Notes: generated by a model not told the origin, from the sequence alone. A stretch of DNA of 64,000 bases from Mesorhizobium sp. WSM4306 (GCF_007003975.1 NZ_VFTC01000005.1:1-64000); one strand, 5' to 3'; shown: positions 28,744 to 38,809, counted from the first letter of the stretch. Made by a program: numbers and translations.

Positions 28744-28934
28744 TCTCTTTAGACTTAGAGACGGATTCAGATTTCAGGTCGAACAGACCTGAAATCATCC
28801 GGCTCTGGGGAAGGCCGGTTTGCCCGATACCACGGCCCGGCGCAAGGGCGTTTTCTTGGCCATCGGCGCCGGCAAACCACCTTGGATTAAGCTTGCATTT
28901 CAAATCCGTTGGCGCCACCGGGGCCTCTGGCGTT

Positions 28935-30176
28935 ATGATATCGGCCATGGGCAGGCTGGTTATCTTGGCGGTGGCGTTTATGGGGCTTTTGCTCCTGAGC
29001 GCCGATGCGCAGCCGGAACAGCGCGTGGCGCTGGTCATCGGCAACGGCACCTATGCCGAGGCCGGCACACTCACCAATCCGGTCAACGATGCGCTCGACA
29101 TTGCCGGCAAGCTGCGCTCGATCGGCTTCGACGTCATCGAGGGCAACGATGTCGGCAAGCGTGAACTCGAGCGCAAGATCGGCGAATTTTCCGATGCGCT
29201 GCAAGGTGCGGGCGTCGGGCTGTTCTATTATGCCGGCCATGGCCTGCAGGTCGAAGGGCGCAACTACATCGTGCCGGTCGACGCCCGGCTCGACATGCCG
29301 GTCAAGCTGCAGCTCGAAGCCGTGCCGATCGACGAAGTCCTCGACATCATGGAACAGCAGACCAAGGTCAGCCTGGTGTTCCTCGATGCCTGCCGTAACA
29401 ATCCTTTTGCCCGCAGTCTGAGCCGCACCGCCACCACCCGCTCGGCGACGCCGCTTGCCGGCCTGGCGCAGTTCGATTCGACGCGCGGCTCCTTCATCGC
29501 CTTTTCGACGGCGCCGGGTGCTGTCGCCATGGACGGAACGGGGCGCAATTCGCCGTTTGCCGCCGCATTGCTGCGGCACATGGCCGAACCCGGCCAGAGC
29601 ATCAACGACATGATGATCGCGGTGCGCCGCGACGTGGTTTCCGAAACCCGCGAGGGGCAGCGCCCCTGGGAACAGGGTTCGCTGCTCGAGCGGTTTGAGT
29701 TCGTGCCTGGCGGTGAAACGGTCGCGCAGCCGCAGCCCGCCGCCGCTCCGGCGCCCGAGACAAAGGTCGCGGCACTCGAACGCTCCGTCGGCGACTACAA
29801 GACCGCCATCGAGAAATTCCTGCGCGATGACTATCTCGCCCCCGATGCCGCAGCGATCGGCGAGACTGTCAAGCGGCTCTACGCCCCTTCCGCAACCATC
29901 TTTGGCACGCGCTACGACAGCGGTGCCGTCGTCAAGCTCAAGACCGACTGGTTCGCGCAATTTGCCTCCTGGTCGTTCGGTCTCGAGCCCGGCAGCCTCG
30001 AAGTGACACCGCAGGGCGAGGACCGCGCCGAAGCCGTGTTCGCGATGAGCTATGACTATGTGTCGAAAGACAGATCGGCGGCACGCTTGACCGGCAAGGC
30101 ACGAGTCACGCTTGGGCTGGTGAAGAGCGACGGCCAATGGCGGATCGCCTCGGAAACCTCGCAAGCGATGAACTGA
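28935..30176 (+). CDS. Caspase-like (peptidase C14) periplasmic protein
   Basis: About 413 aa. A signal peptide (MGRLVILAVAFMGLLLLSADA) leads into a caspase/metacaspase p20 domain, RVALVIGNGTYAEAG. The catalytic dyad is intact: His about 102 in YYAGHGLQ and Cys about 153 in LDACRNNPF. SRGLAQ-type and FSTAPGAVAMDG segments are usual for the family. The C-terminal region (about 290-413) is a separate domain resembling SnoaL-like NTF2 folds, seen in other rhizobial caspases. Such proteins are often secreted; the substrate is unknown. The start may be 5 codons later. Confidence 0.87.
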   Translation: MISAMGRLVILAVAFMGLLLLSADAQPEQRVALVIGNGTYAEAGTLTNPVNDALDIAGKLRSIGFDVIEGNDVGKRELERKIGEFSDALQGAGVGLFYYAGHGLQVEGRNYIVPVDARLDMPVKLQLEAVPIDEVLDIMEQQTKVSLVFLDACRNNPFARSLSRTATTRSATPLAGLAQFDSTRGSFIAFSTAPGAVAMDGTGRNSPFAAALLRHMAEPGQSINDMMIAVRRDVVSETREGQRPWEQGSLLERFEFVPGGETVAQPQPAAAPAPETKVAALERSVGDYKTAIEKFLRDDYLAPDAAAIGETVKRLYAPSATIFGTRYDSGAVVKLKTDWFAQFASWSFGLEPGSLEVTPQGEDRAEAVFAMSYDYVSKDRSAARLTGKARVTLGLVKSDGQWRIASETSQAMN

Positions 30177-30261
30177 TCGCTGCCGAGGGCGAGCCTCAGG
30201 TATGCGCCGCCCTGCCCCCAAAGCATATCTGCTGCGATTCCCGACTTCCACAATATCGCTT

Positions 30262-30276
30262 GAAACGGACCGTTTC
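30262..30276. promoter_or_regulatory. Candidate TetR operator
   Basis: A perfect inverted repeat, GAAACGG-A-CCGTTTC, centred on 30269 and about 55 bp upstream of the TetR start codon. TetR family regulators bind 15-20 bp palindromes of this kind and usually repress themselves. It also lies downstream of the caspase gene, so it would act on tetR and the glycosyltransferase. Confidence 0.6.
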
Positions 30277-30329
30277 GTTTGACTGTCGGCTCACCTATAT
30301 TGCCGGCGAAAGTGTTGGCGAGGACAGAC

Positions 30330-30914
30330 ATGGGCGAGGATCCGGCGCGCAGATCGATCGGGGCGCGGCGCAATCCCGACAGCGCCGAGGCCATTCTCGA
30401 GGCCGCGGAGGCAGTGCTGGTCGAGGCCGGCTATGCCGGCTTTTCCATCGAAGCCGTGGCGCGGCGTGCGCGCGCCGGCAAGCCCACGATCTATCGCTGG
30501 TGGCCAAGCAAGGCGGCCTTGCTGCTGGAGGTCTACAAGCGGCAAAAGCGCGTCGCCGTCCCCGATACCGGCAATCTCGAGGACGATCTCGTCGGCTTCC
30601 TTCAAAATCTCTTCGCGCACTGGCGCGACACTTCCTCGGGCAGCGTGTTCCGCTCGCTCATCGCCGAAGCCCAATCGGATGAAGCGGCGGCCGTGGCCCT
30701 GACTGGCTATGCCGATGGACGTCGGTCCCACACCGCCCGGGTCATCGAGCGCGCCAAGGCGCGAGGCGACGTTGCCGCCGATATCGATGCGGCGCTGGTC
30801 GCCGACCTCGTGGCTTCCTATGCCTGGAAACACCTTTTGACCAACCGTCTCGACGAAGATGAGGTTACAATCCGCGCCACCGTCCGCTATGTGATATCAG
30901 GCATCTCTCGCTGA
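30330..30914 (+). CDS. TetR/AcrR family transcriptional regulator
   Basis: A 194-aa regulator. The N-terminal helix-turn-helix covers AILEAAEAVLVEAGYAGFSIEAVARRARAG and KPTIYRWWPSKAALL, the classic TetR recognition helix. The C-terminal ligand/dimer domain contains FLQNLFAHWRD and YAWKHLLTNRLDEDE, of the TetR_C_16/C_33-like type. The start is the ATG after GAGGACAGAC; a frame extending 17 codons upstream overlaps the operator. It probably controls itself and the glycosyltransferase 25 bp downstream. Confidence 0.92.
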   Translation: MGEDPARRSIGARRNPDSAEAILEAAEAVLVEAGYAGFSIEAVARRARAGKPTIYRWWPSKAALLLEVYKRQKRVAVPDTGNLEDDLVGFLQNLFAHWRDTSSGSVFRSLIAEAQSDEAAAVALTGYADGRRSHTARVIERAKARGDVAADIDAALVADLVASYAWKHLLTNRLDEDEVTIRATVRYVISGISR

Positions 30915-30939
30915 TTGCCGACAACCGCCGGGGGGCGAC

Positions 30940-31884
30940 TTGACCAAAAACGCCTTACCGGTTCTGCCCGTCAGCCTGATCGTCGTTTCCGACTATCTGA
31001 CGCCGGATGGCGACGAGGAATTGCGACGGGCAATGCGCGCCTATGCGCAGGATCCGCGGGGCGTGCCCGATGAAATCATCTTCATGCTGCCCGAGGGCCA
31101 TACCGCCGAGATTGCAGCCGAGTTTGACCGGAAACCGGCCTTTTCCTGCCCTTCGGTGATCGTCGCGACGCATGACAGCGACGAGTCCTCGCAACTGAAG
31201 GACGCAGCACTCGCCTATTGCCGCCATGACCTCGTCGCCGTGGTCGAGGCCGATTGCCTGACGCGGCCCGGATGGCTGGCGATCCTTTACGAAGCTGTGG
31301 TGAAAAACCCGAAGATCGATGCGATTTCCGGCCGCACCACTTACGGCAAGGACACCATGATGATGCGGGTGATGTCGCTGCTCGACCGCGGCTTCATTGA
31401 GCGCCGCAACCGCAACGGCCAGATCATCCATGTCAGCAACAATGGCGCTCTGTACCGACGGCCGGTTCTCGAACGCTATCGCTTCGAAGCCGACCACGGA
31501 CCTTTCGTCTCCTCGCATCTGCGGCAGCACGCGATGCTGAGGGATGGCGTGGCCATGGAGGTAGCCACGGAGGCAGTCTCGATCCACGCCTATGAGGGCC
31601 TGGGCTTCATCTGGGATGTCAGGCGCAACAAGGGATACCAGTACGCGCGCATGGATCTGCTGACGAAGGGCCGACGTTCGAGGCTGGGTCTCGCCTGGCG
31701 GGCGGTAAAAACGTCCTTCAAGGAAAACCGCCAGACGGCGCAGGCCGTCGGCACGGCGTTTTGCCGCTGGACGGACTGGCCGCTGTTCTGGGCGATGATG
31801 CTTCTGGTGCGCATCCCCGAATTCAGCGGTGCCCTTGCCGCCGGCGATCCGGCGGCGTTCAAGGCTTCCACGCACTATCGTTGA
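30940..31884 (+). CDS. Glycosyltransferase family 2-like protein
   Basis: A 314-aa protein. The opening PVSLIVVSDY and the VAVVEADCLTRPGWLA segment, with ED/EAD in place of the DxD metal motif, are of GT-A (family 2) type. FIERRNRNGQIIHVSNNGALYRR is the acceptor region. The C-terminus is amphipathic with a hydrophobic patch near 275-295 that could touch the membrane. The start is TTG with GGGGGCG upstream. It follows tetR directly and ends at a bidirectional terminator. The product glycan is unknown. Confidence 0.78.
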   Translation: MTKNALPVLPVSLIVVSDYLTPDGDEELRRAMRAYAQDPRGVPDEIIFMLPEGHTAEIAAEFDRKPAFSCPSVIVATHDSDESSQLKDAALAYCRHDLVAVVEADCLTRPGWLAILYEAVVKNPKIDAISGRTTYGKDTMMMRVMSLLDRGFIERRNRNGQIIHVSNNGALYRRPVLERYRFEADHGPFVSSHLRQHAMLRDGVAMEVATEAVSIHAYEGLGFIWDVRRNKGYQYARMDLLTKGRRSRLGLAWRAVKTSFKENRQTAQAVGTAFCRWTDWPLFWAMMLLVRIPEFSGALAAGDPAAFKASTHYR

Positions 31885-31910
31885 ATTTTCCGCCAGCCAA
31901 CCTCGAAACG

Positions 31911-31936
31911 AAAAGGGCGCCAAACGGCGCCCTTTT
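31911..31936. terminator. Bidirectional intrinsic terminator
   Basis: A perfect 11-bp stem, AAAAGGGCGCC (31911-31921) paired with GGCGCCCTTTT (31926-31936) over the loop AAAC. It sits between the convergent glycosyltransferase and peptidyl-prolyl isomerase genes, with T-runs on both strands. Confidence 0.88.
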
Positions 31937-31958
31937 GCATGCTTTTCGAGGCGCCGCC

Positions 31959-32879
31959 TTACTTGCCGGCTTCCATCGTGTCGACGGCCTTCTTCAGGTT
32001 CGCGTCGGGGATCTCGACCTTGGCGGCGCCGCGCAGCTGCTTGACCAGCGCGAAATACTTGTCGCGGATGACCGCCTGCTTGGCCTGGTCCTTGACGTCG
32101 TCGAACGCCGGCGGCTGCTTGACGCGCTTGTCCTCGAGCTTGATGACGTGCCAGCCGAACTGCGACTGCACCGGCTCCTTGGTGTATTTGCCGACGTCGA
32201 GCGCGAATGCCGCCTTGTCGAATTCGGGCACCATCTGGCCCGGGCCGAACCAGCCGAGATCGCCGCCATTGGTCTTGCCCGAGGGATCGCTGGTGTGCTC
32301 GTTGGCGAGCTTCTGGAAATCGGCGCCGCCGTCGAGCTGTTTGATGATCGCCTCGGCCTCTTCCTTCGTCTTCACGAGGATGTGACGGGCATGAACCTCA
32401 TTGACCGGCGGCGCGCTGGCGATTTCCTGGTCGTAGCGCGCACGCACCTCGGCGTCGGTAACCTTATTGACGACGCCCTTTTCGACCATTTCGCCATGCA
32501 GCGCGCGCTGCTGCAGGAACGCCATGCGGCGCTGGAAATCGGGATCCTTGTCGAGGCCGGTGGCGACCGCCTGGGCGGCCATGACGCGGATCTCGATGGC
32601 CGCGGAAAGGGCGGCCGCGCGGCGCTGCTCGGGCGGCAACTGCGCGAACTGCTGCGACAGCTCGCCCTCGGCAAGCCCAAGGTCCGCCTCGGTCAGCTTC
32701 TCGCCATTGACGGTGGCGACGACCGCGTTGGGATCGACGGGTGCGGCGGCTGGCGCTGCTGCAGCATCGGCCGGTGCGGGAGCGGCTTCCTGGGCCATGA
32801 CAGGAGACAGCGACAGAGCCGACAGGCCGAGGGCCAGGCCAAGGCTGGCGAGCGACGCACGGCGAAACAGTAAGGACAT
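31959..32879 (-). CDS. Peptidyl-prolyl cis-trans isomerase (parvulin/PpiC-type), periplasmic
   Basis: A 306-aa protein with a signal peptide (LASLGLALGLSALSLSPVMAQ), an Ala/Pro-rich linker, an N-terminal SurA-like helical region, and a parvulin domain (about 150-245) with VHARHILVKTKEEAEA, GGDLGWFGPGQMVPEF and SQFGWHVIKLEDKR. It assists folding of secreted and outer-membrane proteins. The start is the ATG after GGAGTTAATCTTG. It is divergent from secA, a sensible pairing in protein export. Confidence 0.93.
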   Translation of the reverse strand: MSLLFRRASLASLGLALGLSALSLSPVMAQEAAPAPADAAAAPAAAPVDPNAVVATVNGEKLTEADLGLAEGELSQQFAQLPPEQRRAAALSAAIEIRVMAAQAVATGLDKDPDFQRRMAFLQQRALHGEMVEKGVVNKVTDAEVRARYDQEIASAPPVNEVHARHILVKTKEEAEAIIKQLDGGADFQKLANEHTSDPSGKTNGGDLGWFGPGQMVPEFDKAAFALDVGKYTKEPVQSQFGWHVIKLEDKRVKQPPAFDDVKDQAKQAVIRDKYFALVKQLRGAAKVEIPDANLKKAVDTMEAGK

Positions 32880-32967
32880 CAAGATTAACTCCAAGGGGGA
32901 TTGGTCGGGCTTGCAGATCAGCCGGATTGTGGCGGAATTTGGCGCTGGCCATAGGGCTAACGCGGCG

Positions 32968-32996
32968 TTGACATCAGTTGAGCCCCCTCTTATCTG
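32968..32996 (+). promoter_or_regulatory. Sigma-70-like promoter for secA
   Basis: A perfect TTGACA (32968-32973) is followed after 17 bases by TATCTG (32991-32996), about 125 bp upstream of the secA start codon. The -10 is only partly consensus. Confidence 0.55.
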
Positions 32997-33122
32997 TCCA
33001 ACGACTTTGCGTCCAGAACCGTTTTCCGGGCGCTTTTTGCGTTTGTCCGCGTTTCACGCGGAATTGATGGGGCCGGCCGGCGCTCATCTCAAGATTGAGA
33101 ATTCTATCGAAAGGACCATTGG

Positions 33123-35855
33123 ATGGTCAGTCTCGGCGGTCTCGCCCGTAAGGTTTTCGGCTCCTCAAATGATCGCCGCGTCAAGGCGACCCGGCCGCGT
33201 GTCGAGGCGATCAACGCCATGGAAAACGAGATGCGGGCGTTGTCTGACGCCGAACTTCAGGCGCGCACGGAAAAATTCCGCCAGGATATCGCCAACGGCG
33301 CCACCCTGGATGACCTGCTGATACCGGCCTTCGCCACCGCCCGCGAGGCGGCGCGCCGCGTGCTCGGCATGCGCCCCTTCGATGTGCAGCTGATCGGCGG
33401 CATGGTGCTGCACAATGGCGGCATCGCCGAAATGCGCACCGGCGAGGGCAAGACGCTGGTCGCCACCCTGCCCGTCTATCTCAACGCGCTGGCCGGCAAG
33501 GGCGTCCACGTCGTCACCGTCAACGACTACCTCGCCACGCGCGACTCCGAATGGATGGGCCGCGTCTATAAATTCCTCGGCCTTTCGGTCGGCGTCATCG
33601 TCCACGGTCTCTCCGACGAGGAGCGCCGCGTCGCCTACGCCGCCGACGTCACCTATGCCACCAACAACGAGCTTGGCTTCGACTATCTGCGCGACAACAT
33701 GAAATATGAGCGCGCCCAGATGGTGCAGCGTGGCCACAATTACGCGATCGTCGACGAAGTCGATTCCATCCTGGTCGACGAGGCGCGCACGCCGCTGATC
33801 ATTTCCGGTCCGCTCGAGGACCGTTCGGAAATGTACAACACCATCGACGCCTTCATGCTGCAGCTCGGCCCGGCAGACTACGAGATCGACGAGAAGCAGA
33901 AGACCTCGATCTTCACCGAGGAAGGCACCGAGAAGCTGGAAAACCTGCTGCGCGCGGCCGGCCTGCTCAAGGGCGAGTCGCTCTATGACGTCGAGAACGT
34001 CGCCATCGTTCATCACGTCAACAACGCGCTGAAGGCGCACCGGCTGTTCCAGAAGGACAAGGACTACATCGTCCGCAATGACGAGATCGTCATCATCGAC
34101 GAGTTCACCGGCCGCATGATGCCGGGACGCCGCTATTCGGAGGGCCTGCACCAGGCGCTCGAAGCCAAGGAGCATGTGGCGATCCAGCCGGAAAACCAGA
34201 CGCTGGCCTCCGTCACCTTCCAGAACTATTTCCGCCTCTACAAGAAGCTGTCCGGCATGACCGGCACGGCGCTGACCGAGGCCGAGGAGTTCGGCAACAT
34301 TTACGGCCTCGAAGTCACCGAAATCCCGACCAATCTGCCGGTTATCCGCAAGGATGAGGACGACGAGGTCTACCGGACGGTCGAGGAGAAGTACAAGGCG
34401 ATCGTCAAGGAGATCAAGGAAGCGCGCGCCAAGGGCCAGCCGACGCTGGTCGGCACGACCTCCATTGAAAAATCCGAGCAGCTGGCCGAGCGCCTGCGCA
34501 AGGAAGGATTCAAGGATTTCGAGGTGCTGAACGCCCGCCATCACGAGCGCGAGGCGGCCATCGTCGCCCAGGCCGGCAAGCCCGGCGCCATCACCATCGC
34601 CACCAACATGGCGGGACGCGGCACCGACATCAAGCTCGGCGGCAACGCCGAGATGCGCATCGAGGACGAACTGGGCGACATGCCTGCAGGCCCCGAGCGC
34701 GAGGCGCGCGAAAAGGAAATCATTGCCGATGTCGAGCGCCTGAAGGACAAGGCGCTGGCCGCCGGCGGCCTCTACGTGCTCGCCACCGAGCGCCATGAGT
34801 CGCGCCGCATCGACAACCAGCTCCGCGGCCGTTCCGGCCGCCAGGGCGACCCCGGCCGTTCGAAATTCTTCCTGTCGTTGCAGGACGATCTGATGCGCAT
34901 CTTCGGTTCCGAGCGCATGGATGGCATGCTGCAGAAGCTCGGCCTCAAGGAAGACGAGGCGATCATCCATCCGTGGATCAACAAGGCGCTGGAAAAGGCG
35001 CAGAAGAAGGTCGAGGCGCGCAACTTCGACATCCGCAAGAACCTGTTGAAATACGATGACGTCTCGAACGACCAGCGCAAGGTGGTGTTCGAGCAGCGTA
35101 TCGAATTGATGGACGGCGAAGGCCTGTCCGAAACGATTGCCGAAATGCGTGAAGGCGTCATCGAGGAGATCGTCACCAAGAACATCCCCGAAAATGCCTA
35201 TGCCGAGCAGTGGAACGTTGCCGGCCTCAAGGCCGAAGTCGCCGAATTCCTCAATCTCGACCTGCCGGTCGAGGACTGGGTCAAGGAAGAAGGCATTGCC
35301 GAGGATGATATCCGCGAGCGCCTGACCGAGGCCGCCGACGCAGCCGCCAGGGAGCGCGCCGAGCGGTTCGGCCCCGACGTGATGAGCTATGTCGAACGTT
35401 CGGTGGTGCTGCAGACGCTCGACCATCTGTGGCGCGAGCACATCGTCAACCTCGACCATCTGCGTTCGGTCGTCGGCTTCCGCGGCTATGCCCAGCGCGA
35501 TCCGCTGCAGGAGTACAAGGGCGAGGCGTTCGAGCTGTTCCAGGCGCTGCTCGGCAATCTGCGCCAGGCCGTCACCGCGCAATTGATGCGCGTCGAACTG
35601 GTCCGCCAAGCCGCCGAAGCGCCGCCGCCCGAAGCGCCCAACATGTTCGGGAGCCACATTGACGGCACCACCGGCGAGGACGACTTCCAAGGCGGCGAGA
35701 CCGCACTTCTGGTCCGCCAGGAGAGCAACGCCATCGTCGCTCCCGAAGACCGCGACCCGAACAACCAGGCGACCTGGGGCAAGGTCGGCCGCAACGAAGC
35801 CTGCCCCTGCGGCTCCGGCAAGAAATACAAGCACTGCCACGGCGCGTTTGCTTGA
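33123..35855 (+). CDS. secA: Preprotein translocase subunit SecA
   Basis: The 910-aa ATPase motor of the Sec pathway. It has Walker [12 protein letters not shown] near 105-115, the DEAD-type box [17 protein letters not shown], the preprotein cross-linking domain, and [15 protein letters not shown] and [13 protein letters not shown] of the second ATPase lobe. The C-terminal zinc-binding tail is [14 protein letters not shown], which contacts SecB and phospholipids. All domains are complete. Downstream is the inverted pair of long repeats that probably terminates transcription. Confidence 0.98.
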   Translation: MVSLGGLARKVFGSSNDRRVKATRPRVEAINAMENEMRALSDAELQARTEKFRQDIANGATLDDLLIPAFATAREAARRVLGMRPFDVQLIGGMVLHNGGIAEMRTGEGKTLVATLPVYLNALAGKGVHVVTVNDYLATRDSEWMGRVYKFLGLSVGVIVHGLSDEERRVAYAADVTYATNNELGFDYLRDNMKYERAQMVQRGHNYAIVDEVDSILVDEARTPLIISGPLEDRSEMYNTIDAFMLQLGPADYEIDEKQKTSIFTEEGTEKLENLLRAAGLLKGESLYDVENVAIVHHVNNALKAHRLFQKDKDYIVRNDEIVIIDEFTGRMMPGRRYSEGLHQALEAKEHVAIQPENQTLASVTFQNYFRLYKKLSGMTGTALTEAEEFGNIYGLEVTEIPTNLPVIRKDEDDEVYRTVEEKYKAIVKEIKEARAKGQPTLVGTTSIEKSEQLAERLRKEGFKDFEVLNARHHEREAAIVAQAGKPGAITIATNMAGRGTDIKLGGNAEMRIEDELGDMPAGPEREAREKEIIADVERLKDKALAAGGLYVLATERHESRRIDNQLRGRSGRQGDPGRSKFFLSLQDDLMRIFGSERMDGMLQKLGLKEDEAIIHPWINKALEKAQKKVEARNFDIRKNLLKYDDVSNDQRKVVFEQRIELMDGEGLSETIAEMREGVIEEIVTKNIPENAYAEQWNVAGLKAEVAEFLNLDLPVEDWVKEEGIAEDDIRERLTEAADAAARERAERFGPDVMSYVERSVVLQTLDHLWREHIVNLDHLRSVVGFRGYAQRDPLQEYKGEAFELFQALLGNLRQAVTAQLMRVELVRQAAEAPPPEAPNMFGSHIDGTTGEDDFQGGETALLVRQESNAIVAPEDRDPNNQATWGKVGRNEACPCGSGKKYKHCHGAFA

Positions 35856-35890
35856 AGGGCGTGACCTTCGACTAAAAGGCCGGAGGGACA

Positions 35891-35937
35891 GCGCCCCCCT
35901 CTGTCCTGCCGGACATCTCCCCCACATGGGGGGAGAT
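35891..35937 (+). repeat. Rhizobial intergenic repeat, left copy of an inverted pair
   Basis: About 47 bp containing CCCCCCTCTGTCCTGCC, GGACATCTCCCCCAC and a CCCCCCAT-type inner hairpin. The copy at 36003-36050 is its inverse, identical over most of the length. Sequences of this type are scattered in Mesorhizobium and related genomes. Confidence 0.85.
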
Positions 35938-36002
35938 CAGCAGCTCAATTGATAGCGCCTTTTCTTCAACCTTTGTGATTGGCGAAAGTCGAAAGGACAT
36001 CC

Positions 36003-36050
36003 AATCTCCCCCCTCGTGGGGGAGATGTCCGGCAGGACAGAGGGGGGCGC
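36003..36050 (-). repeat. Rhizobial intergenic repeat, right copy of an inverted pair
   Basis: Inverse of the copy at 35891-35937, 65 bp away. The two together can fold into one long hairpin between the convergent secA and LAL-regulator genes, probably acting as a barrier to read-through in both directions. Confidence 0.85.
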
Positions 36051-36094
36051 GAAGGGTCGCTTGCCTCAAAGTCTGTCACTCCGAAGGTACTTTT

Positions 36095-38686
36095 TCACAA
36101 CAACCCCGAATCGCGCGCCGCCGCAGTCGCCTCGCCGCGCGACACCGCGTCCAGCTTGCCCAGCACCGCCGAGACATGATGATCGACGGTCTTGGGCGAA
36201 ATCGTCAATTGCTCGGCGATCCGCTTGTTGGACAGACCGCGTTCGATCAGCTGCAGCACCTGCATCTGGCGCAGGGTGAGGCCGGCCTGGTTAGCGCGCG
36301 TCGAACGGCGCGGTCCTCTTGCAATGTGAATGACGCCATTGCGCCGCATGGTTTCGCGCACATGCTGGGCCACTGGCCTGGCGCCGAGGCTCTCGAAAAT
36401 CTCCAGCGCCGAACGCTGTGCCTCGTCATCGCCCTGAACGAGCGCCAGTGCGCGTTCATAGGGCGCGTTCAGCTCACCCCAAAGCGCTGCCGCCGCCCGC
36501 CATTCACCGGTAAGAAGCAGCCGATAGGGCTCGGCCATACCAGCCGTGTCGCCGGCATCCCGCTCCGGCGCCAGCAAACGCCGCCAGCCGGCCAGCTCCG
36601 CGAAAGCCGATCGTGTCGGCGCCAGGGTCTCGGCATGATCGATCAGCAGCAAGGCCTCGTCCCGGTCGCCAAGGCCAAGCCAGGCCTGCTCGGCCATCAG
36701 CGCCGCATAGGGCGTCAGCCGCTGCAGCTCGGTTCCTTTCTCCAGGAACTGCGCCATCTCGGCCAGAAGCGGCTCGGCTGACGGATCGCCGCGCCGGATC
36801 CGCAGTTTCACCAGCGCCACCAGGGAGGGAAAGCGCACCAGCTGCGCCGTCTGGCCGCTGGACAGCACGTCGAGCGCCTCGCTGGCGGCGTCCTCCCAAT
36901 GTCCCTGGCGCAGCAAAAGCTGCGCCAGCACCCCGCGCATATAATCGCGCCAGGTCACCAGATCGTTTTCAACGCAGTAGTTGATGCCGCGGTCGAGCAT
37001 GGTCCGCGCTTCGTCGAAGCCCAGCTGGTTCATCTCGGTGCAAGCGCTGTTGGTGAAGGCCCGCGCCGCGTGCTCCTGGAAATTCTGATCCAGCGCGATT
37101 TCCAGGCTGCGGGCAAGGTTCGCACGCCCCTTGGCAAAATCCAGCCATTGCCCGGCGGCGCCAACATTGTTGAGCGCATGGCAGACGATGTCGGGACTGT
37201 TCATGCGCTCGGCAAGGTTGACCGCTCTCTCGCCGAGCAACAGCGCCTCGTCCACCCTCTCGGCCAGCATCGCCAGTTGCGACAGGTTGGAATAGGCCAT
37301 GGCGAGTTCAGGCCCTTCCGGCACGGTTTCCAGGAGCGCCACCGCCTGCTTGCCGAACACTTCGGCAGCCCTGCGGTCTCCGGCGAGATAGGCCAGCCGC
37401 GACAGCCATCTCAGGCTGTCGCCTTCCTTCGCCTCGTTTCCCTGCTCCTCATGCAGCCAGCGCGCCTGGCCCTGCGCTTCGATCGCTTCCTCGATCCGGC
37501 CGATGAGGTGGCACTCGAAGGCATATTGTTCGTAAAGCACCGCGCGGGTTTCCACCGGCAGGCTATCGGCGTGGCGCAGGACGACTTCGTAGTAGCCGGC
37601 GGCATCGCGATGGGCGCCGACCCGCGATGCCTCGCGCGCGGCAATCGGCGCAAGTTCGCGCACCGCCGCCAGATTGTGCGCCTCGACCGCATGGTGCACC
37701 AGGCGGCCTGTGGAGACTTCCCCATTTTCGAGCAGTGCCGCCAGCGCACGCTGGTTGAATTGCCGCCTGTGCGACGTCGTCAGCATCATTTCGATGGCGC
37801 GCCGCGCAATGTCGTGACGAAAGGCGTAGCCGTCGCCCAGATCGTCGAGCAGGCCATTGGCGACGCATTCGGCAAGCTGGCCGGCGCTGGCGACGCCACA
37901 CAGACCCTGCAGGGCCCAGGCGTCAGCCCGCCGCGGAAACACCGACACCGCGTCGAGCATTGCACGGGCCCCGGACGACAGCCGCTCGGCACGCGCCAGC
38001 ACGGCGTCGCGCACGCTTGCCGGCAACGCCGTTTCGTTTTCGGCGGACAGCAATTCGGTGACGAAGAAGGCATTGCCGGCGGTCGCCCGGTAGATGGCAT
38101 CGCCGTCGCGGCCGGCCGCATCGGCAAGCGACAGCACGGCCGCTTCGCTGAGCAGCGGCACCTCGATGCGCGCCACGCTGCCGGCCGGGATTTCGCCCAG
38201 TGCGCGGCGCACGCGCATCTGTCCTTCGCTGCGGTCGGTGCGCGCCGTGAGCAACAGCAGGATGTGGGTGTTGGAAATACGCCGGCCGAGGAAGCGCACG
38301 AAATCGAGCGTCGCATCGTCGGCCCAGTGCAGGTCTTCGATCACCAGCAGGCTCGGTCCCTTCGCAGCAAATGCGTCGAGCGCGTCAGAAAACAGCGGCA
38401 GCCTCTGCCCATGCCGGGCGTCGATCGCGCGCGGCAGCGCCCATTGCGCCTCACGGGCCAGATCGTAGAGCGGCCCCAGCGGATCGGGAATCGACAGGTC
38501 CTCGCAGGCGCTGCGCAACATGGCCGCGCTCTGCCCGACACGGGCCGCGAACGCCTCGACGAGCGCCGTCTTGCCGGCGCCGGCCTCCCCCGCCAGCACC
38601 GCGACACGGCCATGGCCGCCGATTGCATCGCCGAGCAGGCTCTCCAACTGCTGCAGCTGCGTCTGCCGTTCCAGAAGCATCATCAT
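36095..38686 (-). CDS. LAL-type LuxR family transcriptional regulator with ATPase domain
   Basis: An 863-aa regulator of the large ATP-binding LuxR type, as in MalT. An N-terminal AAA-16 ATPase domain has Walker A GEAGAGKTALVE near 33-44 and Walker B LLVIEDLHWADD near 115. A TPR-like helical middle covers about 330-760. The C-terminal GerE/LuxR helix-turn-helix, LTLRQMQVLQLIERGLSNKRIAEQL with ISPKTVDHHV, covers about 795-850. It probably senses a ligand with ATP and activates a neighbour. It is divergent from the DUF4242 gene, with a tandem repeat between them. The start is one of three successive ATGs. Confidence 0.9.
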   Translation of the reverse strand: MMMLLERQTQLQQLESLLGDAIGGHGRVAVLAGEAGAGKTALVEAFAARVGQSAAMLRSACEDLSIPDPLGPLYDLAREAQWALPRAIDARHGQRLPLFSDALDAFAAKGPSLLVIEDLHWADDATLDFVRFLGRRISNTHILLLLTARTDRSEGQMRVRRALGEIPAGSVARIEVPLLSEAAVLSLADAAGRDGDAIYRATAGNAFFVTELLSAENETALPASVRDAVLARAERLSSGARAMLDAVSVFPRRADAWALQGLCGVASAGQLAECVANGLLDDLGDGYAFRHDIARRAIEMMLTTSHRRQFNQRALAALLENGEVSTGRLVHHAVEAHNLAAVRELAPIAAREASRVGAHRDAAGYYEVVLRHADSLPVETRAVLYEQYAFECHLIGRIEEAIEAQGQARWLHEEQGNEAKEGDSLRWLSRLAYLAGDRRAAEVFGKQAVALLETVPEGPELAMAYSNLSQLAMLAERVDEALLLGERAVNLAERMNSPDIVCHALNNVGAAGQWLDFAKGRANLARSLEIALDQNFQEHAARAFTNSACTEMNQLGFDEARTMLDRGINYCVENDLVTWRDYMRGVLAQLLLRQGHWEDAASEALDVLSSGQTAQLVRFPSLVALVKLRIRRGDPSAEPLLAEMAQFLEKGTELQRLTPYAALMAEQAWLGLGDRDEALLLIDHAETLAPTRSAFAELAGWRRLLAPERDAGDTAGMAEPYRLLLTGEWRAAAALWGELNAPYERALALVQGDDEAQRSALEIFESLGARPVAQHVRETMRRNGVIHIARGPRRSTRANQAGLTLRQMQVLQLIERGLSNKRIAEQLTISPKTVDHHVSAVLGKLDAVSRGEATAAARDSGLL

Positions 38687-38809
38687 CGTCTCGTATGATC
38701 GGAGTTTTCCACCATGGCGGGCCGCTCACGATAGCCCGTGAAGAGAGCGCCGCAATGTGACTTTGCACACATTGCCGTGCCTCTTTCCACAAAGAACGAC
38801 GCCAACATA

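Noticed and set aside
28607..29050. 147-codon minus-strand frame between argJ and the caspase gene
   Set aside because: It runs through the palindromic repeat and the divergent regulatory region, overlaps the argJ start and has no ribosome-binding site or family resemblance.
33165..35927. 920-codon open frame antisense to secA
   Set aside because: It extends beyond secA at both ends yet has no domain and consists of shadow-like residues. secA is unambiguous on the plus strand.
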